Shown here: positions 35,702-44,038 of the stretch, one piece after another
Layout: every line of letters starts with the position of its first letter
Numbering within the stretch: the first letter of the stretch is position 1
NCBI GenBank assembly: GCA_963753575.1
Contig: CAVWCR010000003.1
Span: 4,588,001-4,652,000, forward strand
Reading direction: 5' to 3'
Length of the DNA stretch: 64,000 bases
DNA from: VAZQ01 sp963753575
Lineage (GTDB): Bacteria; Pseudomonadota; Alphaproteobacteria; Rhizobiales; Xanthobacteraceae
The notes under the pieces: generated by a model
Database searches by the model: none
The model's input: only the letters and a program-made list of their open reading frames with translations
What the model was told of the DNA's origin: nothing
Position numbers and translations under genes: made by a program

Positions 35702-37765
35702 TCAAACCAGCCGCAGCCCCCAGACATCGCGCAGCTGCGGCCACATTTCGCCGATCAGCGTGTCTGGCCACGGCATATGCAAGAGGCGGTCGAACAGCAG
35801 GAACATGCCGAGCATGTAGACCGCGGTAGTCACGAGCGCGCGCCGCGCGCTCGCCTGGCCTTCGACGATCATGTAGGCCGGCAGAAACAGCGCCACGCCC
35901 GGCAGGATGCCGATCAGATAGATCAACGTCACCAGGCCGACGAGCCACAGGGCTTGCGCCGCGAAGCGCGTGACCAGTTCGCGCTGGCCCAGCGCATCGA
36001 GCGGATCGGGCTCGCCCATCCGGCGATCCGGCTGGTTGCCATCCGCTTTCGCCGCGGCGGCCGGCACCGCAGCCCGCCAGCGCTCGAGCAGAACGCCGAC
36101 GACACGAACCGCAATGACGATGAGCCCGATGCTCGCCACGACCTGCGGCATCAGCCTCGCTTCGAACTGCCAGGGCCGGCTTGAATAGAACGCATAGCCA
36201 AACACCAACGCGAGCGCGACCCAGAGCGAGCTGTGCAGAATCTGTGCGTCCGTTGACCGTTCGGCCGCACGGCGCGGCGCAATCGCAGGCTCGCGACTCC
36301 ACAGCCTGGTCAGCAACGGTCGCAACAGCACAAAGATCAGGATCGCGCCGATGATCATGACGCCCGGATGCGTCAACCACTCGAAGCGATATCGATTGTA
36401 GGAAATGAACATGTAGCGCTCGATCAGATCGCCGAGCACGAAGCCGAGAATCACCGGCGGGCGCGGCCAGCCCAGTCGCTTCATCAGCCAGGCCACGAGA
36501 CCGAAGCCGACCAGCACAATGAGATCGTTGAAATCGCGCGAGCCCTGGTAGGCGCCGATGAAGGTGACCGAGAGCACCATCGGCACCAGGATGCCGGCGC
36601 GCACCAGCGCGATCTTGGCGAACTGATCCGCAAACGCGAAGCAGAGCCCGGCCCCCACGATGTTGGCGAGCGCCACGCTCCAGACCAGCGTATAGGTAAT
36701 GTCGAGCTGCTCGGTCAGGAGCTTGGGCCCCGGCGTGATGCCGTGCATCAGGAAGGCGCCCAAGAGCAGCGCCATCGAGGCCGAGCCCGGCACGCCGAAC
36801 GCCAGCGTCGGCACCAGCGCGCCGCCTTCCTTGGCGTTGTTGGAGCTTTCCGACGCGATCACGCCGCGCACGTCGCCGGTGCCGAAGGTCTGCGCGGCGC
36901 CCTTTTCGGTGCGCGCCGCATACCCGTAGGCGATCCAGTCGATGATCGCGGCGCCGATGCCCGGGATCGAGCCGAGCACGCTGCCGATCGCGGACGCCTT
37001 GATCACCAGCCGCCAGTTCCTGAGCGTGTCCTTGATGCCTTCAAGCTGCTGCCAACGCTGCCCCGATCCGCCGGTGGAAGCGACACTCAGGCGCGATATG
37101 CCCAGGTCGATCAATTCCGGGATGGCGAACATCGCGAGCGCCAGCGGCACCAGCGGAATGCCGTCGAGGAGATAGAGCGAATCGGCCGACCAGCGCATCT
37201 CGCCGGTGATCGGCTCGTCTCCGACCTCGGCCAGCAGGACGCCGAGGCACGCCGCCGCCAGCCCTTTCAGCAGCGCGCGGCCGCTGAGCGCCGCCACCAG
37301 CGTAAGCCCGAGCATGCACACCGCCAGGAGCTCCGGCGTGCCGATGCTGAGCATGAACGGGCGCAGCACCGGGACCATGACGCCAAGTAGCAAAGCGCCG
37401 AACAGGCCACCGAGAACGGACGCGCTGAATGCGGCCCCGAAGGCGCGCCCTGCTTCGCCGCGCTTCGCCATCGGGTGGCCGTCAAGAACGGTGGCAGCCG
37501 AGCCGACCGTGCCAGGCACGCCAAACAGCACAGCGGGGATCGTATCAGACGTCGTCGTAACGGCCGACAGTCCGACCAGAAAACCAAGCGCCGTGTAGTG
37601 ATCCATTGTGACGGTGAATGGCAGCATCAGCGCAAGCCCGACCAGACCGCCGATCCCGGGGATCACGCCGACGATCAATCCGATCAGCACGCCGAGAATG
37701 ATGAACGCGAAGCGCATCGGGTCCATGACGACCAGAAGGGCTTCCATGGCGTTCTGCATGATCAT
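35702..37765 (-). CDS. TctA-TctB fusion, tripartite tricarboxylate transporter membrane protein
   Basis: 687 residues. Residues about 1-500 are TctA: IGLIVGVIPGIGGLVGLALMLPFT and the second half's GSVLGSIPGIGAAIIDWIAYGY are the paired glycine-rich motifs of its inverted halves. Residues about 530-687 look like TctB, four hydrophobic helices (LWVALALVFGYAFYSS, VVASIGLIVIAVRVVGVLL, LWLVGLVTLIYLIGILPGVALF, VYMLGMFLLFDRLL). Normally these are separate genes; here both pores and small subunit are one chain. It is divergent from a TctC receptor 310 bp away, completing the system for a carboxylate. Confidence 0.9.
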   Translation of the reverse strand: MIMQNAMEALLVVMDPMRFAFIILGVLIGLIVGVIPGIGGLVGLALMLPFTVTMDHYTALGFLVGLSAVTTTSDTIPAVLFGVPGTVGSAATVLDGHPMAKRGEAGRAFGAAFSASVLGGLFGALLLGVMVPVLRPFMLSIGTPELLAVCMLGLTLVAALSGRALLKGLAAACLGVLLAEVGDEPITGEMRWSADSLYLLDGIPLVPLALAMFAIPELIDLGISRLSVASTGGSGQRWQQLEGIKDTLRNWRLVIKASAIGSVLGSIPGIGAAIIDWIAYGYAARTEKGAAQTFGTGDVRGVIASESSNNAKEGGALVPTLAFGVPGSASMALLLGAFLMHGITPGPKLLTEQLDITYTLVWSVALANIVGAGLCFAFADQFAKIALVRAGILVPMVLSVTFIGAYQGSRDFNDLIVLVGFGLVAWLMKRLGWPRPPVILGFVLGDLIERYMFISYNRYRFEWLTHPGVMIIGAILIFVLLRPLLTRLWSREPAIAPRRAAERSTDAQILHSSLWVALALVFGYAFYSSRPWQFEARLMPQVVASIGLIVIAVRVVGVLLERWRAAVPAAAAKADGNQPDRRMGEPDPLDALGQRELVTRFAAQALWLVGLVTLIYLIGILPGVALFLPAYMIVEGQASARRALVTTAVYMLGMFLLFDRLLHMPWPDTLIGEMWPQLRDVWGLRLV

Positions 37766-38075
37766 TGGAAATTCCTAACCCCAGCGTTTCGACTCAGCAC
37801 GCTCGCCCCGCCGCGCATCCTACCGCGACACATCATTGCGCCGAGCCTGTGCAACCTGTCGCAGCGACAATGATGCGGTGATTGGACGCGGAGTTCTGCG
37901 CTGATAGGACGCGGCAGCGGCGTTGGTGAAAAGCCGATCCGGCGAAAGAATAGACACCTTCGCCTTGCGAGCCGCGCAACTCATGCGACGCGCGGCTGCA
38001 GATGAGGTTTGCGTTCGGTTCCGCTCATAACGGGCTTGCTGCAACGATCGAAATCAAGGCCGGCACAAGGAGAAC
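37766..38075. other. divergent control region of tctAB and tctC
   Basis: 310 bp between the divergent starts. No repeat, hairpin or clear promoter was recognised. AAGGAG (38067-38072) is the ribosome site for tctC and AGGA near 37775 on the minus strand that for tctAB. Confidence 0.4.
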
Positions 38076-39155
38076 ATGATGATCCGCACCCGTCTTCTCG
38101 CTTTGGGCCTCGGCGCGGCGCTCGCCTTGAGCATTGCGTCAAACGCCAAGGCCAACTCCGTCGCGGATTTCTACAAGGATCACACATTGACGATTCTGAT
38201 CGGGCACCCGCCGGGCGGCTCCTACGATCTCTATGCCCAGCTCGCGGTCTTGCACATCGGCAAATACATTCCGGGCAATCCCAATGTGATCGTCGAGCAT
38301 CGTCCGGGCGGCGGTGGCGGCCGCGCGGCGGTCTACCTGTTCGCCAAGGCGCCCACCGACGGATCGGTGATCGCGCTGTTGCCGGAGGGGCTCGCCGGGC
38401 TGCAACTGATTGACGCCAAGCGCGCCCGCTGGGACATGCGCAAGGTCCAATACATCGGCTCGTTCGCTGATGCCAACTCCGCCTACGGCGTGCGCCGCGA
38501 CGCACCTGCCACCACGATCGAACAGATGAAGACGACGACCGTCAACGTCGGCTGCACCGGCCGAAGCTCGGCCAGCGCGCAAACGCCGATGATTGCCAAG
38601 AACCTCGTCGGCATGAAGTTCAACATGATCTGCGGCTATGCCGGATCGGCGCCTTACATGCTGGCGCTGCGCCGCAAAGAGGTCGACATGATCGTCATGA
38701 ACTGGGCGACCTGGAAGGCCAAGTTCGAGGACGAGCTCAAGGCCGGCCAGTACAAGCTCATTGCGCAGACCGGGATTGAGCGCAATCCCGACCTGCAGAA
38801 CGTTCCGCTGATCCAGGAAGTCATCGGCAACGAGAAGGTGGACGCCGTGTTCCGCCTGCTCGCCGGCGGCGATCCGATCGGCCGCGCGCTGTTCGGCGCG
38901 CCCGGCATGCCGGACGATCGCATCGCGGCGCTGCGCACCGCCTTCGACAAGATGGTCAAAGACCCCGACTTCATCGCAGACGCCAAGAAGCGCAAGGCGT
39001 TGCTCCATACCAAGGCCGGCGCCGCGCTCGGCAAGTACGTCACCGCAGTCCTCAACACACCCCCGGAGGTCGTCGCGCTGGCGAAGAAAGGCATGGCTGG
39101 CTATCAGGCCAACTGTCCGGGCTGTGAGACAAAGGCCGACGCCGGCAAGAAGTAG
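38076..39155 (+). CDS. TctC-like periplasmic substrate-binding protein
   Basis: 359 residues with a signal peptide (LLALGLGAALALSIASNAKA). Features: LTILIGHPPGGSYDLYAQLAVLHIGKYIPGNPNVIVEHRPGGGG, PTDGSVIALLPEGLAGLQL, and a C-terminal extension with two Cys (ANCPGCETKADAGKK). It is more distant from the other Bug proteins here than they are from one another. Divergent from the TctA-TctB fusion, it is very likely the receptor of that transporter. An ATG at 38079 is an alternative start with better spacing from AAGGAG. Confidence 0.9.
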   Translation: MMIRTRLLALGLGAALALSIASNAKANSVADFYKDHTLTILIGHPPGGSYDLYAQLAVLHIGKYIPGNPNVIVEHRPGGGGGRAAVYLFAKAPTDGSVIALLPEGLAGLQLIDAKRARWDMRKVQYIGSFADANSAYGVRRDAPATTIEQMKTTTVNVGCTGRSSASAQTPMIAKNLVGMKFNMICGYAGSAPYMLALRRKEVDMIVMNWATWKAKFEDELKAGQYKLIAQTGIERNPDLQNVPLIQEVIGNEKVDAVFRLLAGGDPIGRALFGAPGMPDDRIAALRTAFDKMVKDPDFIADAKKRKALLHTKAGAALGKYVTAVLNTPPEVVALAKKGMAGYQANCPGCETKADAGKK

Positions 39156-39175
39156 CGTTCGGCCAAGGAGTACGG

Positions 39176-39203
39176 GCGGCGCGATGGCACACGATCGCGC
39201 CGC
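39176..39203. terminator. hairpin between convergent tctC and sdpI
   Basis: GCGGCGCGAT (39176-39185) and ATCGCGCCGC (39194-39203) form a perfect 10-bp stem with an 8-base loop, in the gap between two convergent genes. No T-run. Confidence 0.5.
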
Positions 39204-39231
39204 TGCGGCCTGCCGCGGCGCAACAATCCAG

Positions 39232-39912
39232 TCACTCGGGAGTCAGATCGGGGGCGTGGCGATTGGGATCGCTGCGCCAGTAGACATACGACATGATGAC
39301 CGCCGCCAGCACCACCGACACCAGCAGTGCGACAAAGACATAAGCCGCGATCATAACACTGGTCGAGAGGACAAGGACGAGCACAATCGCCCCCAGCGCC
39401 ATGAACAACCGGGCCGTCAGGCGATGGGTGCGCTCCCAAGAATAGTCGCTCGAGAGCGTCCATGGCGTCCGGATGCCGGCGAAAAAATTCGAGCGTGTCT
39501 TGCTCAAATAGTTGCCCATCACCATCAGAAGAGCCGCCACGGAGCCAATCACGAGCCTCCCGACGTCGACCGTGAGTCCCAGCGCGGCGAGCACAACGGC
39601 GACATGCACAACCGAGAGAACGAGAAGCGTTCCGATCCAGGCAGCGCCATAGAACTTTGCGCTTACGGCAAGGTTGAGACGACGCGGCTCGATCGAGGGA
39701 ATGAGCGCCAGCAAGGCGGTCAGGGCGGCAGCCATCGCGGGGCCGAAAAGCAGGGCGAACGGCTTGTGCGCGAAACCATTCGGCTTGCCGTCGATGCCCC
39801 AATAAATCGGGATGAGTGCATCAGCCGGAATCTGAGTCCATGCCCAGAGCGAGAACCCGGTCATTGCTGCGATCAAGATGATACTGCCGATCAAAGGTCG
39901 CCGAATGCTCAT
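39232..39912 (-). CDS. SdpI/DUF1648-family integral membrane protein
   Basis: 226 residues, six or so hydrophobic segments. The N-terminus has IPADALIPIYWGIDGKPNGFAHK, the DUF1648 motif, and SKTRSNFFAGIRTPWTLSSDYSWERTHRLTARLF is the SdpI signature. In Bacillus subtilis SdpI gives immunity to the SdpC toxin and passes its signal to SdpR. The ATG overlaps the sdpR stop by four bases (ATGA). No SdpC-like gene is seen nearby, so a sensor or self-protection role is inferred only. Confidence 0.88.
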   Translation of the reverse strand: MSIRRPLIGSIILIAAMTGFSLWAWTQIPADALIPIYWGIDGKPNGFAHKPFALLFGPAMAAALTALLALIPSIEPRRLNLAVSAKFYGAAWIGTLLVLSVVHVAVVLAALGLTVDVGRLVIGSVAALLMVMGNYLSKTRSNFFAGIRTPWTLSSDYSWERTHRLTARLFMALGAIVLVLVLSTSVMIAAYVFVALLVSVVLAAVIMSYVYWRSDPNRHAPDLTPE

Positions 39913-40193
39913 GCTTCCTCCTTCCGGCGCGCCCTGCGCCCGCCCGCGATGTCCATGAGCGCGGCCATGGCCTCCTCAAGCACACTCATGTTGAGCCGAT
40001 AGATGATGGATGTACCCTGGCGCTGGGCTGTCACCAGACCGGCCGATTTGAGAACAGTGAAATGGCCGGACAAGGTCGGCTTGGCGAGATCGAACTCGGC
40101 AGCGATCTCGCCCGCGCATTTCGGCCCCTTGCGCAGAAGCTTCAGGATATGGCGCCGCACGGGGTGAGCGAGGGCGTCAAAGATATCGCTCAT
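39909..40193 (-). CDS. ArsR-family autorepressor, SdpR-like
   Basis: 94 residues, a winged-helix ArsR-type repressor. DALAHPVRRHILKLLRKGPKCAGEIAAEFDLAKPTLSGHFTVLKSAGLV is the classic helix-turn-helix with RLNMSVLEE following. No metal-binding ELCVCDL motif is present, so it is not a metal sensor. Paired with SdpI it should repress its own operon until membrane sequestration. A near-palindrome in the AT-rich region just upstream is a likely operator. Confidence 0.9.
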   Translation of the reverse strand: MSDIFDALAHPVRRHILKLLRKGPKCAGEIAAEFDLAKPTLSGHFTVLKSAGLVTAQRQGTSIIYRLNMSVLEEAMAALMDIAGGRRARRKEEA

Positions 40194-40220
40194 GAAGCCG
40201 CCTTCGGCTGGTCACTCATT

Positions 40221-40248
40221 ATTTTGTTTATTAGGGAAATAACGAAAT
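40221..40248. promoter_or_regulatory. candidate operator of the sdpR-sdpI operon
   Basis: ATTTTGTTTATT and AATAACGAAAT form an imperfect inverted repeat about 28 bp upstream of the sdpR start, in a clearly AT-rich stretch. Position and shape fit an ArsR-type operator overlapping the promoter. Confidence 0.5.
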
Positions 40249-40606
40249 ATAGTCAAGCAAACAATGTCGCTCCATTGCGCCCGTGAGCGGATCGGAAGGT
40301 CCCCAAGAGCGATCTTCGGCGCATCCTCACACAATCTGCCTATAGGCGCCGTGGAATACGAATGTGGAGTATTCCCGGAACGCGATCGCTTGGTCCGGGC
40401 GATCAGTGCCGCCCAAAGAAATCCAGAATTTTTTTTGATCGGCGTTGAACCAATCACCTCCCTCGCGCGACTAGACGTGGGTTTGACCGCGCTCGGCCAG
40501 GCTGCGCGCGGCCGCTAATGTCTTCGCTACACTGAATTTTCTACGGGGCAGAGTTGTAGATGTCGCGCCGAGGCCGCACTGCCTCGCCGTTTATTGGGAG
40601 GATTTC
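40249..40606. other. intergenic region between sdpR and luxR-type gene
   Basis: About 360 bp. A frame starting at ATG 40264 (84 codons) is open but has no recognisable domain or ribosome site, and I do not call it a gene. GGGAGG at 40596-40601 is the ribosome site of the next gene. Confidence 0.4.
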
Positions 40607-41743
40607 ATGCCTGGCGCCGAGCAAATTCCCGTGCTGATCGGAGAAATCTATGACGCCGCGCTCGACCCGTCGTTGTGGCCCTCTGTCCTGAAAAAAACTC
40701 GCGATTTCGTGGGCGGCTCAGGCGCATCGGTTTTCTCGAAAGATGCGCGCATCAAGGGCCTGAATGTCTTCTATCAATGCGGCGGCATCGATCCGCACTA
40801 CACCCAGCTTTATCTCGAACGGTACGGCAAGCTCGATCCGACCACCGCCGGGCATCTTCTGAGCGAGATCGGGCAACCCATCGGCACCGCCGATATCATG
40901 GAAGTGGAAGAGTTCTACCGAACCCGCATCTATCAGGAGTGGGCGCGGCCGCAGGGCTTGGTGGAGATGGCGGCCGCCGTGCTCGACAGAACCGCGACGG
41001 GCGCCACCCTGTTTGGCGTGTTCCGAGAGGAGCGGCATGGTCTCATCGATGACGACACCCGCTGGCGCATGGGCCAGATCGTGCCGCATATTCGCCGCGC
41101 GATGCTGATCGGCAAGGCCATCGAGATGAAGGCCGCCGAGGCCGACGCCTTCGCCGACACCCTCGACGGCCTGAACGCCGGCATGTTCCTTGTCGATGGC
41201 GAAAGCCGCATCGTTCATAGCAACGCGAGCGGCCAAGCGCTGTTGGCCGATGGCGCGGCGCTGTGCGGGGCGAACGGCAAAATCAAGCCAACCGATGCGG
41301 CTGCCGCGCGTGCGCTTAAGGACATCGTGGCGGCCGCCCGCGGCGGCGATGAGGTGGTCGGCATGAAGGGCATCGCCGTGCCGCTCACCGCCCGCAACGG
41401 AGAGCGCTATACCGCCCATGTGCTGCCGCTCACATCGGGGGCGCGGCGGCAAGCCCGCGCACGCTACGCTGCCGTTGCTGCCGTTTTCATCCGCAAGGCG
41501 GAGATCGAGGCGCCGTCCCCGCCCGAGATCATTGCCAAGCATTATCAATTGACACCGACCGAGTTGCGCGTGCTGCTTGCCATCGTCGAGATCGGCGGTG
41601 TGCGGGAAACGTCCGATGCGCTTGGGATCGGCGAGGCGACGGTGAAGACGCATTTGCACCGCGTCTTCGCGAAGACTGGCGCGAGCCGGCAAGCCGACTT
41701 GGTCAAACTGGTGGCGAGCTTCTCCAGTCCGCTGGTGAGCTAG
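40607..41743 (+). CDS. LuxR-type helix-turn-helix regulator with PAS-like domain
   Basis: 378 residues. The N-terminal 180 residues (LIGEIYDAALDPSLWPSVLKKTRDFVGGSGASVF) are typical of a group of stand-alone LuxR regulators in alphaproteobacteria. A PAS-like segment follows (LDGLNAGMFLVDGESRIVHSNASGQALL, about 185-275). The C-terminal DNA-binding domain is LTPTELRVLLAIVEIGGVRETSDALGIGEATVKTHLHRVFAKTG. No receiver domain is present, so it is not a response regulator. The signal and targets are unknown. Confidence 0.88.
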   Translation: MPGAEQIPVLIGEIYDAALDPSLWPSVLKKTRDFVGGSGASVFSKDARIKGLNVFYQCGGIDPHYTQLYLERYGKLDPTTAGHLLSEIGQPIGTADIMEVEEFYRTRIYQEWARPQGLVEMAAAVLDRTATGATLFGVFREERHGLIDDDTRWRMGQIVPHIRRAMLIGKAIEMKAAEADAFADTLDGLNAGMFLVDGESRIVHSNASGQALLADGAALCGANGKIKPTDAAAARALKDIVAAARGGDEVVGMKGIAVPLTARNGERYTAHVLPLTSGARRQARARYAAVAAVFIRKAEIEAPSPPEIIAKHYQLTPTELRVLLAIVEIGGVRETSDALGIGEATVKTHLHRVFAKTGASRQADLVKLVASFSSPLVS

Positions 41744-41880
41744 CTCCCTTCGAATCGAAAATCGTTCTTCTGTCCCACAGCGGCATGTTAGGGACAGCGA
41801 TCTCACGCCTCTTTCAATCGTCTCGCGTGGCATTCGATCGGGTCGCCGCGGCGCCATGCGTGGCCGCGCTGCAATTTGCC

Positions 41881-42047
41881 TCGTGCCGCCGATCTGAAGT
41901 TCCTACAACACCTGCGGCAAACTCGGTTAGGAACTTCAGATCGAAAAGCGGCACTAAAATCACAGAGTTGCTAGTGCCCCTTTGTTTCCGAAGTTCGTGT
42001 CAGAGGGTGCAGCGACGACTTAACGAACTTCGGAAACGGGGGACTAG
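41881..42047. repeat. bipartite CTAG repeat, inverted: module A (41881-41956) and B (41971-42047)
   Basis: This is the reverse complement of the unit at 10131-10297, with the same two modules, loops and spacer. The outer left end has lost the CTAG (CGTGCCGCCG) while the right end keeps ACTAG. It lies between the LuxR-type gene and the DUF3455 gene. Confidence 0.9.
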
Positions 42048-42154
42048 TCCTTTAGTCGTGAGCCGTCATCAACCGATCGGTGGACGCGGCAAGGCTCGGA
42101 TAGAGGCAAGAGCAGCCCACTAACTGAACACCCCAATCGAATGGAGCAATTGCC

Positions 42155-42670
42155 ATGCGTCCCATGCTTTCCTTCACCATCCTTGCGCTGCTGATCACGC
42201 CTGCCACCGCGGCCGAGTTGCCCGACGTGATCGCAGGCCCCGATGAAACCCTGGTCACCACCACGGCTGCGGTCGGCGCCCAGGTGTATGAGTGCGAACG
42301 CGACAGCGCCGGCAGCCTCGTGTGGCAATTTCGCGAGCCGATCGCGACCCTGCTTTCATCCGGCAAGACCGTGGGCCGTCACTATGCGGGCCCGAACTGG
42401 GAGATGATCGACGGCAGCGTCGTAAGCGGCAAAGTCATTGGTCGCGCGGCTGCTGCGAGTCCCAACGACGTCCCACTGCTCAGGCTCGAGGTCGTGACGC
42501 GTCGTGGCCAAGGCCAGCTCACGGTCGTCACCACGATCCGACGGATCAATACGCGCGGCGGCGTCGCCAAAGGCTCGTGCGACACGCCCCACGCCTTGCT
42601 GGGCGTGCCCTACACCGCCGACTACGCCTTCTATCGCAAGCGCGCCGCCGGCGCGACCGCAGGAGAATGA
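42155..42670 (+). CDS. secreted DUF3455 protein
   Basis: 171 residues with a short signal peptide (MLSFTILALLITPATAA). VGAQVYECERDSAGSLVWQFREPIATL and GRHYAGPNWEMIDGSVVSGKVIGRA are the core of DUF3455; a Cys in RGGVAKGSCDTPHALLGVPYTADYAFYRK may pair with the earlier one. The family has no established function. The stop lies within ATGATCATG at the start of the next gene, so the two are probably co-translated. Confidence 0.88.
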   Translation: MRPMLSFTILALLITPATAAELPDVIAGPDETLVTTTAAVGAQVYECERDSAGSLVWQFREPIATLLSSGKTVGRHYAGPNWEMIDGSVVSGKVIGRAAAASPNDVPLLRLEVVTRRGQGQLTVVTTIRRINTRGGVAKGSCDTPHALLGVPYTADYAFYRKRAAGATAGE

Positions 42671-42672
42671 TC

Positions 42673-43473
42673 ATGAAAAAGCTCATCGCATTCCTGTACG
42701 GGTTTGCAGCCTATCTGCTCTTCTTTGTCACCATTCTCTACGCCATCGGCTTCGTCACCGGCTTGCCGGTGCCCAAGACGATCGACACCGGCACCGTTGT
42801 GCCGCTCGCCGAAGCGCTCGTTGTCAACATCGGGCTGCTGTCGTTGTTTGCGATCCAGCACAGCGTGATGGCACGCAAAGGCTTCAAGCAATGGTGGACG
42901 CAATACGTTCCGAAACCGGTCGAGCGCAGCACGTATGTGCTGATCGCAAGCCTCCTGCTCGATTTACTGTTCTGGCAGTGGCGGCCGATTCCGGACGTGG
43001 TCTGGCAGGTCACCGAGCCCAATATCGCGATGACGATCATGGGCCTGTCGCTTGCCGGCTGGGTCCTGGTGTTCACCAGCACATTCCTGATCAACCACTT
43101 CGAGCTGTTTGGCGTGCATCAGGTGGTCAACAATCTTGTGGGCCGCGAGATGACGCCGGCGCGCTTCAGAACGCCTCTGATCTACAAGGTGGTGCGCCAC
43201 CCGCTCTATCTCGGCTTCATCATCGCATTCTGGGCGGCGCCGGTCATGACCGTCGGTCACCTGCTGTTCGCGGCAGTGACCACGGCCTACATCCTCCTCG
43301 GCATCTTCCTGGAGGAGCGCGACTTGGTCGGGCTATTCGGCGAGGAGTACCGGCGTTATCGCGAGCGGGTGTCGATGCTCATACCCTGGCGCAAATCGGC
43401 GCCGCGCACGGCACATGATCAGGCGAGGCCGGCGCTCGCGCTCGACGTAAGGGCTGGTCGTCAACGTAGCTAG
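42673..43473 (+). CDS. mddA: methanethiol S-methyltransferase (MddA-like)
   Basis: 266 residues, close to MddA length. Five or six membrane helices, with IQHSVMARKGFKQWWTQYVPKPVERSTYVLIASL, FLINHFELFGVHQVVNNLVGREM and the isoprenylcysteine-methyltransferase-like end VVRHPLYLGFIIAFWAAP ... EERDLVGLFGEEYRRYRERVSML. MddA methylates methanethiol to dimethyl sulfide using S-adenosylmethionine. The ATG at 42673 is seven bases after AGGAG; an in-frame ATG at 42667 overlaps the DUF3455 stop. The C-terminal 20 residues after PWRK are unlike the family and may be extra. Confidence 0.85.
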   Translation: MKKLIAFLYGFAAYLLFFVTILYAIGFVTGLPVPKTIDTGTVVPLAEALVVNIGLLSLFAIQHSVMARKGFKQWWTQYVPKPVERSTYVLIASLLLDLLFWQWRPIPDVVWQVTEPNIAMTIMGLSLAGWVLVFTSTFLINHFELFGVHQVVNNLVGREMTPARFRTPLIYKVVRHPLYLGFIIAFWAAPVMTVGHLLFAAVTTAYILLGIFLEERDLVGLFGEEYRRYRERVSMLIPWRKSAPRTAHDQARPALALDVRAGRQRS

Positions 43474-43504
43474 GGCATAGCCAGAGCGTCATACAAAAGC
43501 GATG

Positions 43505-43531
43505 GCGGCGCCGCAGCCTTGCCGGCGCCGC
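43505..43531. terminator. hairpin between convergent mddA and VOC gene
   Basis: GCGGCGCCG (43505-43513) and CGGCGCCGC (43523-43531), a perfect 9-bp GC stem, in the short gap between two convergent genes. No T-run. Confidence 0.5.
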
Positions 43532-43547
43532 TTGCGTTCTGCTCTCG

Positions 43548-43925
43548 TCAGGAGCGCGTCGGTGTCATCCAGCCAATCACTGCACCACCCGGCTCCTTCA
43601 TGATGGCGATGCGCCCGACGCCGGGCACGTCAAAAGGCGGCCGAACGACTGTCGCACCTGCGGCGGTCGCCTTGTTGACCCGCGCATCGACGTCATCGAC
43701 CGCAAGGTAGGACATCCAGTGCTCAGGCACGCCTTCGAAATCCTTGCCGTGCATCGGGAAGACACCGCCGACCGGCGTGTCGCCCATCTTGGCGACCCAA
43801 TAGGTACCTTCCGGCATCGGCATTCCCTCAAACTTCCAGCCGACAGCGCTGCCGTAGAACGACTTGGCCTGCTCGACATTCCGGGTCATCAGTTCGTTCC
43901 AATAGAAATGTCCGTGTGACCACAT
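43548..43925 (-). CDS. VOC-superfamily (glyoxalase/bleomycin resistance-like) protein
   Basis: 125 residues, one vicinal-oxygen-chelate module. HGHFYWNELMTRNVEQAKSFYGSAVGW is the first beta-alpha-beta unit, and MSYLAVDDVDARVNKATAAGATVVRPPFDVPGVGRIAIMKEPGGAVIGWM the second. Relatives include small glyoxalase-like proteins of unknown substrate. The protein would dimerise to complete the metal site. It stands alone between hairpin and the secreted gene. Confidence 0.88.
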   Translation of the reverse strand: MWSHGHFYWNELMTRNVEQAKSFYGSAVGWKFEGMPMPEGTYWVAKMGDTPVGGVFPMHGKDFEGVPEHWMSYLAVDDVDARVNKATAAGATVVRPPFDVPGVGRIAIMKEPGGAVIGWMTPTRS

Positions 43926-44038
43926 CGACGGTCTCCGTGTTTCTTCCGATTTGCTGACCTAGGTAGCGCGTCTATGTGCCATAACCATGACCGCAAACCC
44001 GCCTTATTCTTTGCCATCGGATCGGCTAAGCTGACGGC

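Noticed and set aside
40264..40518. An 84-codon plus frame upstream of the LuxR-type gene
   Set aside because: No ribosome site, no domain, and it overlaps the sdpR control region.
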